A stretch of 64,000 nt of DNA from Novosphingobium sp. PC22D (GCF_002556635.1 NZ_MWMO01000005.1:1-64000); one strand, 5' to 3'. Positions 49,089 to 58,947 are shown, counted from the first letter of the stretch. Notes: a model not told the origin generated them from the sequence alone. Translations and numbers: made by a program.

Positions 49089-49870
49089 CGTGCAATCTCC
49101 AGCGCCAGCGCGCGAACGGACGTATCGGGTTCGGCGGCCACTTCGCCGATGACGATCAGCGCCGGGCTCTTCACCCGTTCGCGCTCGACGAGGCCGGCGA
49201 GGCCGGCCAGCGGAGCGCGCAGCACGCGCATGTCGGCGCGCGTCGCGTTCTCGATCACCGCGACAGGCGTGCCGGGAGAAAGACCATCGGCCATGAGCTT
49301 TTCGGCGATCGAGGCCGACGTCGCCACCCCCATGAAGATCACAAGGGTGCGGCCCTTGCCCGCGAGCCCGGCCCAGTCCTGCTCGGAAAGGCCCTTGCAT
49401 TGCCCGGCGACGAACGAAACGATCGAGGCATGGTCGCGATGCGTCAGCGGCACTTGCGCCGCCGCCGCCGCGCCGAGCGCGGAGGTGATGCCCGGCACGA
49501 TCTCGACCGCGACGCCCGCCGCGCGGCAGGCCTCGGCCTCTTCGCCGCCGCGTCCGAAGATGAAGGGATCGCCGCCCTTGAGCCGCACGACGTCGCGCCC
49601 GGCCCTGGCCTCGCGAACGAGCAGGGCGTTGATCTCGTCCTGTGGCATCGAGTGGCGGGATCGGCTCTTGGCGACCGAGACGAGCCGCGCGTCGGAGCGC
49701 GCCATGGCCAGAATCTCGGTCGAAACCAGCCCATCGTGCACGATCAGCGGCACGCTCATCAGCAGGCGCGCGGCCCGTAGCGTCAGCAGATCGGGATCGC
49801 CCGGCCCGGCGCCGACGAGGTGGACGGTGCCCACGCGCGCGTCTCCGGTCGATGTTGGCAGTTTCGTCAT
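49085..49870 (-). CDS. cobA: Uroporphyrinogen-III C-methyltransferase
   Basis: A 261-residue SAM-dependent methyltransferase that makes precorrin-2, the precursor of the sirohaem used by the adjacent sulfite reductase. Family segments are VHLVGAGPGDPDLLTLRA, VRLKGGDPFIFGRGGEEAEA and VVPGITSALGAAA-like EIVPGITSA. It lacks the N-terminal dehydrogenase/ferrochelatase half of CysG, so that step must be encoded elsewhere. First gene of the cobA-DUF2849-cysI-DUF934-cysH operon. Confidence 0.94.
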   Translation of the reverse strand: MTKLPTSTGDARVGTVHLVGAGPGDPDLLTLRAARLLMSVPLIVHDGLVSTEILAMARSDARLVSVAKSRSRHSMPQDEINALLVREARAGRDVVRLKGGDPFIFGRGGEEAEACRAAGVAVEIVPGITSALGAAAAAQVPLTHRDHASIVSFVAGQCKGLSEQDWAGLAGKGRTLVIFMGVATSASIAEKLMADGLSPGTPVAVIENATRADMRVLRAPLAGLAGLVERERVKSPALIVIGEVAAEPDTSVRALALEIAR

Positions 49871-49938
49871 GTTGGCGAAATGGTCCGCACCGGCAAGGAT
49901 TGCCAGCGAAAATGGCTTTGGTCGTCCCTAGGAGAGCT

Positions 49939-50850
49939 TTAGAGCCAGCCCTGCCCGCGATACCATGCCGCGGTGGCGGCCAGGCCCGCGCGCGTTTCGA
50001 TCGTCGGCCGCCAGATTGCCCGCGGCACCGCCGCAGCCGGATCGCAGACCCAGTCGGGATGCGCGAGATAGGCGGCGCGATCGCGCGTGAGCTTGGCTTT
50101 CGGCCCCCGCAGCGCCTCGTCGATGCGCGCGGCGAGGTTCATGACGCGAGGCGGCAGGCCGATCACGCGGACGCGGCGGCCCACCGCCTCGCCGATCGCA
50201 TGCGCCAGTTCGCGGTGCGACCAGCCTCCGGGCACGCCATCGTCGGGTTCGTGGCACGCGCCCAGCGTCTCGCCATCGCTGCGCTCCGCCAGCGCGAGCA
50301 GCAGCCGCGCGAGATCATCGACGTGGATCATCGACGCGCGCCCGTCGGCGGGCACCGGCACCACGCCCCGCCGTGCCGCGCGGAACAGATCGAGCATGTC
50401 CTTGTCGCGCGGGCCGTAGATGGCGGGGGGCCTGATCGTGGTCCAGTCGAGACCGCTTGCCGCCACCGCAACCTCGGCGCGCGCCTTCGAGGCGCCATAG
50501 AGCGAGAGCTGCGGCTCGCGGGCAGACAGCGAAGAGACATGGACGAAGCGCCGCACGCCCTGCGCCCGCGCGGCTTCGACGACGGCGCGCGTACCCGCCA
50601 CGTTGCCGCGCTCGAACCCATCCCGATCGGGCGCGCTGACCACGCCCGCGACGTGGATCACCGCGCCGGCGCCGCGCACCAGATCGGCAAGCGCCTGCCG
50701 GTCGGCGAGATCTCCCGCGATCCAGCTCACGCCCTCGCGCTGCGCCTGCGGCCTTCGCGTGAGGGCACGCACCCCGGTCCCGGCGGCGAGCGTGCGATCG
50801 AGCAGCGCGGCACCGACGAAGCCGGTCGCGCCGGTGATCGCGATCGTCAC
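49939..50850 (-). CDS. NAD-dependent epimerase/dehydratase family protein
   Basis: A 303-residue atypical/extended SDR. It starts with the NAD motif TIAITGATGFVGAALLDR and has FVHVSSLSAREPQLSLYGASKA, which holds the Tyr-Lys pair. GTG at 50850 overlaps the proB stop (GTGA), so the two are translationally coupled. The substrate is unknown. Family members include NADH:ubiquinone oxidoreductase subunit-like and sugar-nucleotide enzymes; the sequence does not decide between them. Confidence 0.85.
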   Translation of the reverse strand: MTIAITGATGFVGAALLDRTLAAGTGVRALTRRPQAQREGVSWIAGDLADRQALADLVRGAGAVIHVAGVVSAPDRDGFERGNVAGTRAVVEAARAQGVRRFVHVSSLSAREPQLSLYGASKARAEVAVAASGLDWTTIRPPAIYGPRDKDMLDLFRAARRGVVPVPADGRASMIHVDDLARLLLALAERSDGETLGACHEPDDGVPGGWSHRELAHAIGEAVGRRVRVIGLPPRVMNLAARIDEALRGPKAKLTRDRAAYLAHPDWVCDPAAAVPRAIWRPTIETRAGLAATAAWYRGQGWL

Positions 50851-51977
50851 TTGAGGACCATCTGGTCGCGGTGGACCACCGCGCGGCGCGGCGCATAGCC
50901 GAGAATCTCGGCCTGTTCGTTGCTGTGGCGGCCGATCAGCAGAGCGCATTCGGCGGCATCGTATTCGGCGAGGCCATGCGCGATCACCCGGCCGTCACCG
51001 GTGCGGATCGCGATCGGATCGCCGCGCACGAATTCGCCCTCGACCCGCGTGATGCCCTTGGCGAGCAGGCTCGCTTCGCCCGCTAGCGCCTCGGCCGCGC
51101 CCGCATCGACCACCAGCGCGCCGCGCAGCCGCATGCGTCCGCCAAGCCAGGCCTTGCGCGCACCGGCCTTGCGGCGCGGGCGAAACAGCGTGCCGATGCC
51201 TTCCCCCGTCGCACGCGCGATCGGGCGGTCATGCGTGCCGTTGGCGATGACCAGAGCGATTCCGGCAAGGTCGGCGATCTCGGCCGCCTGGAGCTTGGAC
51301 GTCATGCCGCCCGAGCCCATGCCGGACGCCGACTCGGCGCTCGCCATGGCATGCGTCGCCTTGGTGACACCCGCGACTTCGGGAATCAGCTTCGCGCCCG
51401 CTTCCTTCGGGTTGCGGTCGTAGAGCCCGTCGACGTCGGAGAGCAACAGCACCGCGCTCGCCTTCGCCGCCTGCGCGACGCGCGCGGCGAGCCGGTCGTT
51501 GTCGCCGAAGCGGATTTCCTGCGTCGCCACGCTGTCGTTCTCGTTGACAACGGGCACCGCGCCCGCATCGAGCAGCCGCATCAGCGTCGCGGTGGCATTG
51601 AGGTAGCGGCGCCGGTCCTCGAGGTCGTCGAGCGTGAGCAGCAGTTGCGCGGCGGTGAGGCCATGCGCGGCGAGCAGGTCGGACCACAGGCCCGAAAGCA
51701 GGATCTGCCCGACGGCGGCGGCGGCCTGCGCGTCGGCAAGGCTGCCCCGCCCCCCCTTCTCGAGGCCGAGCTTCGCCGCACCGAGCGCGATCGCGCCAGA
51801 ACTCACGACGATCACATCCTGACCACGTTTCCGCGCCTGCGCGATCTCGGTCACGAGGCCAGCAAGCCACCCATCGCGCACCCCGCCGCTGTCAACGAGC
51901 AGCGAGGAGCCCACCTTGATCACAAGGAGCGGGCACTGAACCTTGTCGGCAAGGTCGGAAAGGCAGGAAATAGCCAT
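50847..51977 (-). CDS. proB: Glutamate 5-kinase
   Basis: A 376-residue kinase for the first step of proline synthesis. An amino-acid kinase domain (LLVIKVGSSLLVD; VVSSGAIALGAAKLGL; VPVVNENDSVATQEI; MGSGGMTSKLQAAEIA) is followed by a C-terminal PUA domain from about residue 285. Full length for the family. proA is not in the window, but proC is 4 kb away on the same strand. The start at 51977 has a purine-rich RBS (GGCAGGAAATA). Confidence 0.95.
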   Translation of the reverse strand: MAISCLSDLADKVQCPLLVIKVGSSLLVDSGGVRDGWLAGLVTEIAQARKRGQDVIVVSSGAIALGAAKLGLEKGGRGSLADAQAAAAVGQILLSGLWSDLLAAHGLTAAQLLLTLDDLEDRRRYLNATATLMRLLDAGAVPVVNENDSVATQEIRFGDNDRLAARVAQAAKASAVLLLSDVDGLYDRNPKEAGAKLIPEVAGVTKATHAMASAESASGMGSGGMTSKLQAAEIADLAGIALVIANGTHDRPIARATGEGIGTLFRPRRKAGARKAWLGGRMRLRGALVVDAGAAEALAGEASLLAKGITRVEGEFVRGDPIAIRTGDGRVIAHGLAEYDAAECALLIGRHSNEQAEILGYAPRRAVVHRDQMVLK

Positions 51978-52136
51978 GGGCGCGCCACTTAGGCCAAGTT
52001 GCGCGGCAGGAAAACAGGATCGTTGGCCCGGCCTTCGAGCAGCGCGGCCCGGTCAGGACTCGCAACGCGCTTCCTCCGGCGCTGAAATAGATATATCTTT
52101 CGATGCACAGGTGGGTTCGCAAAAGAGGTTCGCATC

Positions 52137-52535
52137 ATGCCCCAGTCGGTGTCGAGAATCACTCGCGTTGCTCTGGCGATTTCAGTCCTGGCAGTGCTTT
52201 GCCCGAGCGCGAACGCGCAGATCGTGTCGCGGACGCCACCGAGCGGTGACGCCGCACCCGACCTTTTCGATGTGGGTTTCGACGATGATGGCAATCGCGC
52301 GCAGCAGACGCTGCAGGATACGCTCGAGACGATCAAACGGAGCCGCAAGCAGGGCAAGATTTCCAAAGCCGAAGCCCGCGTCCTGCGCAAGGACGCCCGG
52401 CGAATCGCCTCGGCGGCCGAGCGATATTCGCGCGACGGCCTGTCGCAATCCGAATCCCGCGAACTCGAAACCCGCGCGCACGCCCTGAAAAGCATGACCG
52501 ACGCCCAACGCTTCGCGGATCACGCGCCGCGCTAA
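52137..52535 (+). CDS. Small exported hypothetical protein
   Basis: A 132-residue protein that I do not recognise. A signal peptide (residues 1-28, ending SANAQ) is followed by a charged, helical region rich in Arg, Lys, Glu and Asp (QDTLETIKRSRKQGKISKAE) that could form a coiled coil. ATG at 52137 has AAGAGG 8 nt upstream. It stands alone on the plus strand between proB and obgE. It is probably periplasmic; no function can be assigned. Confidence 0.7.
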   Translation: MPQSVSRITRVALAISVLAVLCPSANAQIVSRTPPSGDAAPDLFDVGFDDDGNRAQQTLQDTLETIKRSRKQGKISKAEARVLRKDARRIASAAERYSRDGLSQSESRELETRAHALKSMTDAQRFADHAPR

Positions 52536-52562
52536 GGGCCCAGGCGCGCCGGCTGCGAAGGA

Positions 52563-53618
52563 TCAAAGCGGCGACCAGGGCCTCTCGTCGGCCTCTTCCC
52601 GCTCGCCGTCTGGCCGTTCGGTCACGGTGGCGGCGGGCAGGTGGCCGATCACCGCGTCGAGCAGCTCTTCGAGCCCCTGCCCGGTCGCGCCCGAGATCGC
52701 GAAGACCTCATCGGCGCCCGCCTCCATCAGTTCGCCGGCGAAGTCGGCGGCGAGTTCGGCATCGGCGAGATCGACCTTGTTGAGCACGACGAGGCGCGGT
52801 TTGTCCGCCAGCCCGCCGCCGTAGGCTTCGAGTTCTTCCTCGACCACCGCCAGCGCCTCGGCCGGGTCCTCGCCGCCGATGTCGATCAGGTGGATCAGCA
52901 CCCGGCAGCGCTCGATGTGGCCGAGGAAGCGGTCGCCGATCCCGGCGCCGTCGGCCGCGCCCGCGATCAGGCCGGGAATGTCGGCCAGCACGAACTCGCG
53001 CCCCTTGTGGCGCACGACGCCAAGCTGCGGGTGCAGCGTGGTGAAGGGATAGTCGCCGACCTTGGCCTTGGTGTTGGTCAGCTTGTTGATGAAGGTCGAC
53101 TTGCCGGCGTTGGGCAGCCCCACGAGGCCAACGTCGGCAAGCAGCTTGAGCCGCAGCCAGACCCACATCTCCTCGGCCGGCAAGCCGGGCTGGTGCTGGC
53201 GCGGCGCGCGGTTGGTGCTGGTCTTGTAGCTTTCGTTGCCGCGCCCGCCGAGCCCGCCTTCGAGCATGGTCACGCGCTGGCCCGCCTCGGTCAGGTCGGC
53301 GAGCACCGTCTCGCGGTCCTCGTCCGAGATGATCTGCGTGCCGACGGGCACCTGGATGACCAGATCCTTGCCGCCCGCGCCGTGACGGCTCTTGCCCATG
53401 CCGTGGCCACCGCGCGGCGCCTTGAAGTGCTGGGTGTAGCGAAAGTCGATCAGCGTATTGAGCCCTGCCACGGCCTCGAACACGATGTCGCCGCCCTTGC
53501 CGCCGTTGCCGCCGTCGGGCCCGCCGTACTCGATGTACTTCTCGCGCCGGAAGCTGACCGCGCCGGGCCCGCCCGCACCCGAGCGAATGTAGATCTTGGC
53601 CTGGTCGAGAAAATGCAT
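52563..53618 (-). CDS. obgE: GTPase Obg/CgtA
   Basis: A 351-residue GTPase needed for ribosome assembly and stress control. The glycine-rich Obg fold is at the N-terminus ([30 protein letters not shown]), followed by the G domain: Walker [18 protein letters not shown] as switch II, and NKVDL. The C-terminal extension is short. ATG at 53618 matches the conserved N-terminus; the frame continues 56 codons upstream but includes the tRNA gene region. Confidence 0.96.
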   Translation of the reverse strand: MHFLDQAKIYIRSGAGGPGAVSFRREKYIEYGGPDGGNGGKGGDIVFEAVAGLNTLIDFRYTQHFKAPRGGHGMGKSRHGAGGKDLVIQVPVGTQIISDEDRETVLADLTEAGQRVTMLEGGLGGRGNESYKTSTNRAPRQHQPGLPAEEMWVWLRLKLLADVGLVGLPNAGKSTFINKLTNTKAKVGDYPFTTLHPQLGVVRHKGREFVLADIPGLIAGAADGAGIGDRFLGHIERCRVLIHLIDIGGEDPAEALAVVEEELEAYGGGLADKPRLVVLNKVDLADAELAADFAGELMEAGADEVFAISGATGQGLEELLDAVIGHLPAATVTERPDGEREEADERPWSPL

Positions 53619-53690
53619 GGGGCAGTATCCGGCGGTTTTTCCGATGAGTCGAGTCCGGCGGCGCGCGCGCCGAACCGGTTGCGACATAAC

Positions 53691-53721
53691 AAAAAACCGG
53701 CCGGCCACCTTGGCCAACCGG
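53691..53721 (-). terminator. Rho-independent terminator downstream of tRNA-Ala
   Basis: Read on the minus strand: CCGGTTGGCCA, loop AGG, then TGGCCGGCCGG (11-bp stem with two G-U pairs), followed by TTTTTTGTT. It lies 27 nt after the tRNA and before obgE, so it should end the tRNA transcript. Confidence 0.85.
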
Positions 53722-53747
53722 TGCAATTCATTCGATCCGCGATATGC

Positions 53748-53823
<76 letters not shown>

Positions 53824-53917
53824 GTTCCAGCAATCGCGCGAAGCGGTCACCCCGCGTCGCGAGCGGCCCCCTTAGCGAAGAGGTCGCCCGCTTGAAAGAG
53901 CAAAAATGCGTGTCGGA

Positions 53918-54634
53918 TCACGTTCCGTCGCGAAGCGAGATCGCCGGGGTCGGAGCGGGGACCGACACGGTGACCGGCGGACCGGCGCCGTAAAGCGATT
54001 CCCAGGCCCTCAAGTCCGAGCGATACTGGTCATAGCTGTTGAAGAATTCGCGGAACGGTGTGTCGACCTTGTCGAGCCCGTTGAGCGCATAGGTCTCGAG
54101 CTGACCGGCGGGAACCGTGAGCAACTCGTTCGAGACTTGCAGCGCGGCGTTGCAGAACGCCGATTTCACCGGCGGCAGCGCGAAATAGTTGTAGACCTGC
54201 GTCTGATAGGTCTCGCGCTCGCGAATGTAGACCTTCGAGCCGTAATTTTCGCGGAATCTGCGATCGAGATCCTTATTGACCGAGGCCAGTGCTTTGCTGT
54301 GGGTCTGGAGGAACTGCGAATATCCCGCCAGGATCGGTGCGTATTGCGTGTCGAGGCAGTTGAGCGCCGCGACGTTGTAGGCCGAACGTAAATTCCAGAT
54401 CTTCTGCTCGGTCGAAATGTTGCTGTTCACGGTCACGCGCGTGCCGTCGATGCCGACCGGCGGGATCGTGAGCCCTTCGGCCGCGCCAAGCGGCGGACGG
54501 GGCTTGGGCGGGATGGTCACGACCACCGGGGGAGGCGGTGGCGGCGGCGGCGGCGTGGCGCAGCCGGCAAGCGCGACGATCAGGATGGCGACGAAACCGC
54601 CCAGGGCCGTGCGGAAAGCGGGTAACCGTGTCAA
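53918..54634 (-). CDS. Putative lipoprotein with poly-proline tract
   Basis: A 238-residue protein. The lipobox LAGC at about residues 22-25 is followed directly by a run of nine prolines, then a helical domain (about 70-210) with a few conserved-looking aromatic and Asp residues. It should be lipidated and face the periplasm. I do not recognise the domain. The start is TTG at 54634 with GGAGAGG 5 nt upstream. It may be monocistronic. Confidence 0.75.
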   Translation of the reverse strand: MTRLPAFRTALGGFVAILIVALAGCATPPPPPPPPPVVVTIPPKPRPPLGAAEGLTIPPVGIDGTRVTVNSNISTEQKIWNLRSAYNVAALNCLDTQYAPILAGYSQFLQTHSKALASVNKDLDRRFRENYGSKVYIRERETYQTQVYNYFALPPVKSAFCNAALQVSNELLTVPAGQLETYALNGLDKVDTPFREFFNSYDQYRSDLRAWESLYGAGPPVTVSVPAPTPAISLRDGT

Positions 54635-54684
54635 CGAACCTCTCCAGAGAGCATGGCGGTCAGTTTAACGTTCCGCGCGGACAA

Positions 54685-54718
54685 AGGAAATGCCCGGTGC
54701 GACGAAACGCACCGGGCA
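54685..54718 (-). terminator. Rho-independent terminator of the Bax-inhibitor-type gene
   Basis: Perfect 11-bp stem TGCCCGGTGCG / CGCACCGGGCA (54691-54718) with a 6-nt loop. On the minus strand the stem is followed by TTTCCTTT, so it terminates transcription of the gene at 54757-55503. Confidence 0.75.
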
Positions 54719-54756
54719 TCGAGATTGCCGTGATCGATACCTGTGGACTGTTCGGA

Positions 54757-55503
54757 TCAGTCGCGCTGCCCCATGAAATAGAGCAGGAACTGGAACATGT
54801 TGATGAAGTCCAGATAGAGGCTGAGCGCGCCGAGCACGACGGCCTTGCCCATGAACTCCGTCCCGCGAAGCTGGTAATACTGCGCCTTGAGCCGCTGGGT
54901 GTCGTAGGCCGTGAGGCCCGCGAAGATCAGCACGCCCAGGATCGAGACCACGAGCTGCAGCACCGTCGACTGAACGAAGAGGTTGATCACCATCGCGATC
55001 AGGATACCGACCAGGCCCATGACCAGGAACGAACCCATTCCCGACAGGTCCTTCTTCGTGGTGTAGCCGAACAGGCTCAGGCCCGCGAAGGCGCCGGCGG
55101 TCGCGAAGAACGTCGTCGCGATCGACTGCTGCGTATAGACGAGGAAGATCGTCGACAGCGAGAGGCCCATCAACGCCGCGAAGCCCCAGAACATCGCCTG
55201 AAGCGCGCCGGTGCTGAAGCGGTTCGCGCCGAAGCTCATGGCCATGACGATCGCGAGCGGCGAAAGAATGATCAGCCACTTGAGCAGGCCGCCGCCGAAC
55301 ATGATCTGCGCGGCCATGCCCGAACTGGCGAACAGCAGCGAGACGATGCCGGTGAGCAGCACGCCCGAGGCCATGTAATTGTAGATCGACAGCATATACT
55401 TGCGCAGGCCCGTATCGTAGCCGGCGCGACCGTCAGTGCGTCCACCAAGGCTAGGAGACGCACCGAAGCCCGAACGGGGCTGGGGGTCGTTCCAATTCGC
55501 CAT
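54757..55503 (-). CDS. Bax inhibitor-1/YccA family membrane protein
   Basis: A 248-residue inner-membrane protein with a soluble N-terminus (about 30 residues) and seven hydrophobic helices, ending LYLDFINMFQFLLYFMGQRD. The C-terminal LYLDFINMF motif and the AYDTQRLKAQYYQL segment are characteristic. Relatives include pH-dependent Ca2+ leak channels and FtsH-interacting YccA; the exact role here is unknown. AAGGAAA lies directly before the ATG. A clear hairpin terminator follows. Confidence 0.93.
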   Translation of the reverse strand: MANWNDPQPRSGFGASPSLGGRTDGRAGYDTGLRKYMLSIYNYMASGVLLTGIVSLLFASSGMAAQIMFGGGLLKWLIILSPLAIVMAMSFGANRFSTGALQAMFWGFAALMGLSLSTIFLVYTQQSIATTFFATAGAFAGLSLFGYTTKKDLSGMGSFLVMGLVGILIAMVINLFVQSTVLQLVVSILGVLIFAGLTAYDTQRLKAQYYQLRGTEFMGKAVVLGALSLYLDFINMFQFLLYFMGQRD

Positions 55504-55622
55504 TTTCCTTCAACTCCCTTTCCGGCTCCATGCGCCCAATGCGCGCCGGTTGGGACCAATATCGGACCGCAGCCTTAAGGATTCAAGAAAAACCGGGTCG
55601 GATTCGATTGTGACAAATCGTA

Positions 55623-56426
55623 TCAGCCTTCGCGCGCCGCCGCGGCCATCTCGGCGTTGCGTTCACGCGCGGCGCGCATCGCCGCGGTGACGAGACCGGC
55701 AAGCGCCCCGCCCTCGTCGAGGACATCGAGCCCGGCGCGGGTCGATCCGCCCGGACTCGCGACCCGATCGGCAAGCTCGCCGGGCGACAGTTCGGACGAG
55801 GCTGCAAGCAGCCCCGCGCCTTCGACCATGGCCAGCGCGAGCCGCCGCGCCTGCGCCTCGGGCACGCCGAGCGCCACCGCGCCGCCTGCCAGCGAATCGA
55901 TGAAACGATAGACGAAGCCCGGCCCGCAGCCCGCCAGCGCCGTCACTGCGTCGAACAGCGCTTCGTCGAACCATTCGGGCGTGCCGAGCGGCTGCATGAA
56001 TTTGGCGACGGCATCGCGTTCGCGGCCTTCCAGTCCGCTCTCGGCCAGCGCGATCGGCGACTTGCCAATCGCGGCCGCGAGGTTCGGCATGATCCGCACC
56101 ACCGCCCGGCCCTGGGCGAAGCGCCGCTCCAGGCTGGCGATCTCGACCCCCGCCAGGATCGAGAACACCACGGTTTCCGGTCCAACGGCTGGCGCGATCC
56201 GCGGTGCGAGCTGATCGAGCATCTGCGGCTTGATGCCCAGCATGACGGCGTCGAAGGCCCCTTCGGGCATCTCGCGCAGCAGCGTCACGCCCTCGGGCGC
56301 TTCGGGCAGGCCCGGATCGACCACGGTGAAGCGCGAGGGCTCGATCCCGCCGGCAAGCCAGCCGGCGAGCATCGCTCCGCCCATGTTGCCGCAGCCGACG
56401 ATCAGGAATTTGTCAAAAAGCGCCAT
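55623..56426 (-). CDS. proC: Pyrroline-5-carboxylate reductase
   Basis: A 267-residue NAD(P)H-dependent reductase for the last step of proline synthesis. The cofactor motif is VGCGNMGGAMLAGWL (residues 11-25), and the conserved C-terminal substrate segment is GCGPGFVYRFIDSLAGGAVA. Normal length. It lies 68 nt after the YbjN-like gene on the same strand. Confidence 0.95.
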   Translation of the reverse strand: MALFDKFLIVGCGNMGGAMLAGWLAGGIEPSRFTVVDPGLPEAPEGVTLLREMPEGAFDAVMLGIKPQMLDQLAPRIAPAVGPETVVFSILAGVEIASLERRFAQGRAVVRIMPNLAAAIGKSPIALAESGLEGRERDAVAKFMQPLGTPEWFDEALFDAVTALAGCGPGFVYRFIDSLAGGAVALGVPEAQARRLALAMVEGAGLLAASSELSPGELADRVASPGGSTRAGLDVLDEGGALAGLVTAAMRAARERNAEMAAAAREG

Positions 56427-56494
56427 GCCCCGCGCCTAGTGCGCCTCGCCGCATTTGCCAAGCGTCGCGGCCGCGGCAAGCGGGGAAGGCCGCG

Positions 56495-57001
56495 TCAAGC
56501 CTCGCCGGCGGCGTCCACCAGCGCCGCGGCGAGCGCGTCGCGCGGGCTCTTGTCGCCCCACAGGATGAACTGGAACACCGGATAGAAACGGTCGCACTCC
56601 TCGATCGCGGTCTCGACGATGAGCTGCGCCTGCGCGGGGCCAAGCAAGCCCTCGTCGCCCAGCATCAGGCCGTGGCGGTAGAGCACCACGCCGCCGTTCG
56701 ACCAGACGTCGAAATGGCCCAGCCAGAGCTGCTCGTTGACCAGCGCCAGCGCCTCGTAGACGGCGGCGCGCTTGGCCTCGGCCACGCGGATATCGGGCAG
56801 GCACAGAAGCTGCAGGACATGATCCTCGGCGCGCCAGATCGCCTGGAACTGGTAGGTCGCCCAGCTTCCCTTGACCTCGGCCGAAATCTCGTCGTCTCCG
56901 ACATATTCGAAGGACCAGTCGCGCGCTTCGAACAGCGATGCGAGCATCTCGACCGGCGCGGCGTCGTCGTCCTGTTCGATATTTTCCTGCACCATTCTCA
57001 T
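56495..57001 (-). CDS. YbjN domain-containing protein
   Basis: A 168-residue YbjN-family protein (AAPVEMLASLFEARDW; FQAIWRAEDHVLQLLC; QLWLGHFDVWSNGGVVLYRH). The fold resembles type III secretion chaperones; in bacteria YbjN proteins are linked to stress and motility phenotypes, with no defined reaction. ATG at 57001 is preferred over an upstream TTG (57061) because a GGAGGG element lies upstream of it; 56995 is an alternative ATG. The gene is next to proC, a common alphaproteobacterial arrangement. Confidence 0.8.
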   Translation of the reverse strand: MRMVQENIEQDDDAAPVEMLASLFEARDWSFEYVGDDEISAEVKGSWATYQFQAIWRAEDHVLQLLCLPDIRVAEAKRAAVYEALALVNEQLWLGHFDVWSNGGVVLYRHGLMLGDEGLLGPAQAQLIVETAIEECDRFYPVFQFILWGDKSPRDALAAALVDAAGEA

Positions 57002-57150
57002 ATCGGCGATCTGTCCCTCCGTTCCGATGACTGGATGCGTCGTGATGGGGCCGCAGCACAATACGATTGAGGTTAACCCCTGCGTATAAGTCGATAACCC
57101 TGTTTACAGCGTGTGGAAAAGGACAAGCGCCTCTTTATCCAAAGCCATCA

Positions 57151-58947
57151 TCATTTGTCGCCCAGAATATCGACCACCTGGCCTGCGGGGCTGGTCCACA
57201 CGAAGGCCCCGTCGAAGCCGGCCTTGCCCGCGTCGGCCAGGAACGAAGCCGCCGCCTTCTGGCTTTCGAACGGCCCTGCGAGGACCCGGTTGGTGCGGCC
57301 CATCTGCGAGATATGCGCCTCGCGCCCCTTGAACAGCGCCGCGTTGCCGCGCGTCCACTTGCGCCAGTCGAAGGCGATCGCGTCCTTGTTGCGACCCACG
57401 CCGAGCTGAACCCAGATGCGGCTGGGATGGCTCGGCGGCGCCGGTTTCGGCTTGGCCTTGGCCGCCTCCCTGGCCTTGGCGGCAGCGAGTTCGGCGGGGT
57501 CTGGCTTGGGTTCGGGCTTGGCCGGCTCGATCCGGCGCAAGTCGACCGCGCCCGAAATCGGCCCGCCCTGGGTCGACGGCTTGCCAAGGTCGGAAAACGC
57601 GTCGAGCAGCGAAACGCGTTCGGGCTCAGGCTCCGGCGCGACGGCGGCCTGGGCGGGTCCCGACGATGCCGCCGTCGGCTCGCCCGAACTCGAATCGATG
57701 ATGCTGGCCGGCGAGGGAATGTCCGCAGCACGCGGCGACGAAGACGTGGCCTGAGCAGGCCTGGCGCTCGAAAGCCTCGCGAGATCGAAGCCCGGAGCGG
57801 GGGTTGCCGAGGAGCCGGGCGCCACCGCCTGACGCACGGGCTGGCTTTGCGGCGGCGGCGAAGCGGTCGCGGACGGCGCCGCAGCGGGCTTCGTCTCAGC
57901 CGCCTTCGCGCTCGCCGCGGCATTGAGCGGCGGCAATTCCTGGCCGCCACCGCTGCGCTCGATCGCGGGCTTGGGCTCGGGAGGGGCGACGCGCTCTTGC
58001 TCCGCCCTGGCGACCTTGGTCGATCGCGCGGGCGCGGCCTGCTTCGGCCTGTCCGCGCTCGCGGCCTTCTTGCCGAGACCGCTGCCCTGCGGAATCAGGC
58101 CCGCGTCGGCGGTCCCGGCCTTGGGCTGCGCAAGCGGCTTGGGCGCGTAAGCCGCGATCTTCGGATCGTCGCGACCGATCTCGGACGCGCGCGGAAACTG
58201 CCCCAGATTGGCCGCCGCCGCCTGCTGCGCGGGCGTCAGACGCGGCATGTACCGCAGATAGGGCGCAACCCGCTCGGCCAGTTCGGCGGGCAGGATCGTG
58301 TTCGAGATCTTCACCGCCTCCTTGATGTCGCCAAGGATCGCGAGCGTGAACGCGCGCGTGCGCCAGGCCGGTTTGTCCTGCTCGCGCAGCAACGGCATCA
58401 GCGTCGCCTCGCTCGCTGCGCCGTCCCCGGCGATCGCCTGACTGACGGCGAGCCGCCGCCGGAGCACCTCGTTGTCGCCCTTCTTGAGCGCGGCGGCGTA
58501 GTATTGCTGGGCCCGGGCGCTGTCGCCGACGAGATCGTAGGCGAGTCCGCGTTCGGCGGCGAGCGTGTCGGCCGAGGCGCCTGCCGCGACGGCCGCGTCG
58601 AACATCGGGATCGCCGCGACCGGATCACCCTTCAGCACGAGCGCCGAAGCCATTCCGGCCTTGACCCGGGGGTTGTTGGCCGAGATCTGGTCGGCCCGGC
58701 GAAAGAAGCCGAGCGCCGCATCGGCATCACCCATTGCGCTCGCGGCGTCGCCCGCATCGAGCAGGGCTTCGACGTCGCGCGGATCGCGTCCGAGCTTGGC
58801 CAGCGCGGCATTGAGGCGCACGGTATCCTGGCTCGGCAGCGGCTGCACGACTTCGCGCGCGGGCGCCGTACCGGACAGCGCAATTGCGGAGAACGGCAAG
58901 GCCAGCGCCAATGCCGCCGTCAGCCGCCGCGCCGTCCGATGCTTCAT
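57151..58947 (-). CDS. TPR and SPOR domain-containing protein
   Basis: A 598-residue exported protein. A signal peptide (to about residue 30) is followed by TPR repeats (about 35-210, e.g. ALLDAGDAASAMGDADAALG), a long Pro/Ala/Ser/Lys-rich low-complexity linker (about 230-515), and a C-terminal SPOR domain (about 520-598, HPSRIWVQLGVGRNKDAIAF). SPOR domains bind denuded peptidoglycan at the division septum. Placed directly after ftsZ, it probably acts at the septum. ATG at 58947 gives the signal peptide; the frame is open 35 codons further. Confidence 0.85.
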   Translation of the reverse strand: MKHRTARRLTAALALALPFSAIALSGTAPAREVVQPLPSQDTVRLNAALAKLGRDPRDVEALLDAGDAASAMGDADAALGFFRRADQISANNPRVKAGMASALVLKGDPVAAIPMFDAAVAAGASADTLAAERGLAYDLVGDSARAQQYYAAALKKGDNEVLRRRLAVSQAIAGDGAASEATLMPLLREQDKPAWRTRAFTLAILGDIKEAVKISNTILPAELAERVAPYLRYMPRLTPAQQAAAANLGQFPRASEIGRDDPKIAAYAPKPLAQPKAGTADAGLIPQGSGLGKKAASADRPKQAAPARSTKVARAEQERVAPPEPKPAIERSGGGQELPPLNAAASAKAAETKPAAAPSATASPPPQSQPVRQAVAPGSSATPAPGFDLARLSSARPAQATSSSPRAADIPSPASIIDSSSGEPTAASSGPAQAAVAPEPEPERVSLLDAFSDLGKPSTQGGPISGAVDLRRIEPAKPEPKPDPAELAAAKAREAAKAKPKPAPPSHPSRIWVQLGVGRNKDAIAFDWRKWTRGNAALFKGREAHISQMGRTNRVLAGPFESQKAAASFLADAGKAGFDGAFVWTSPAGQVVDILGDK

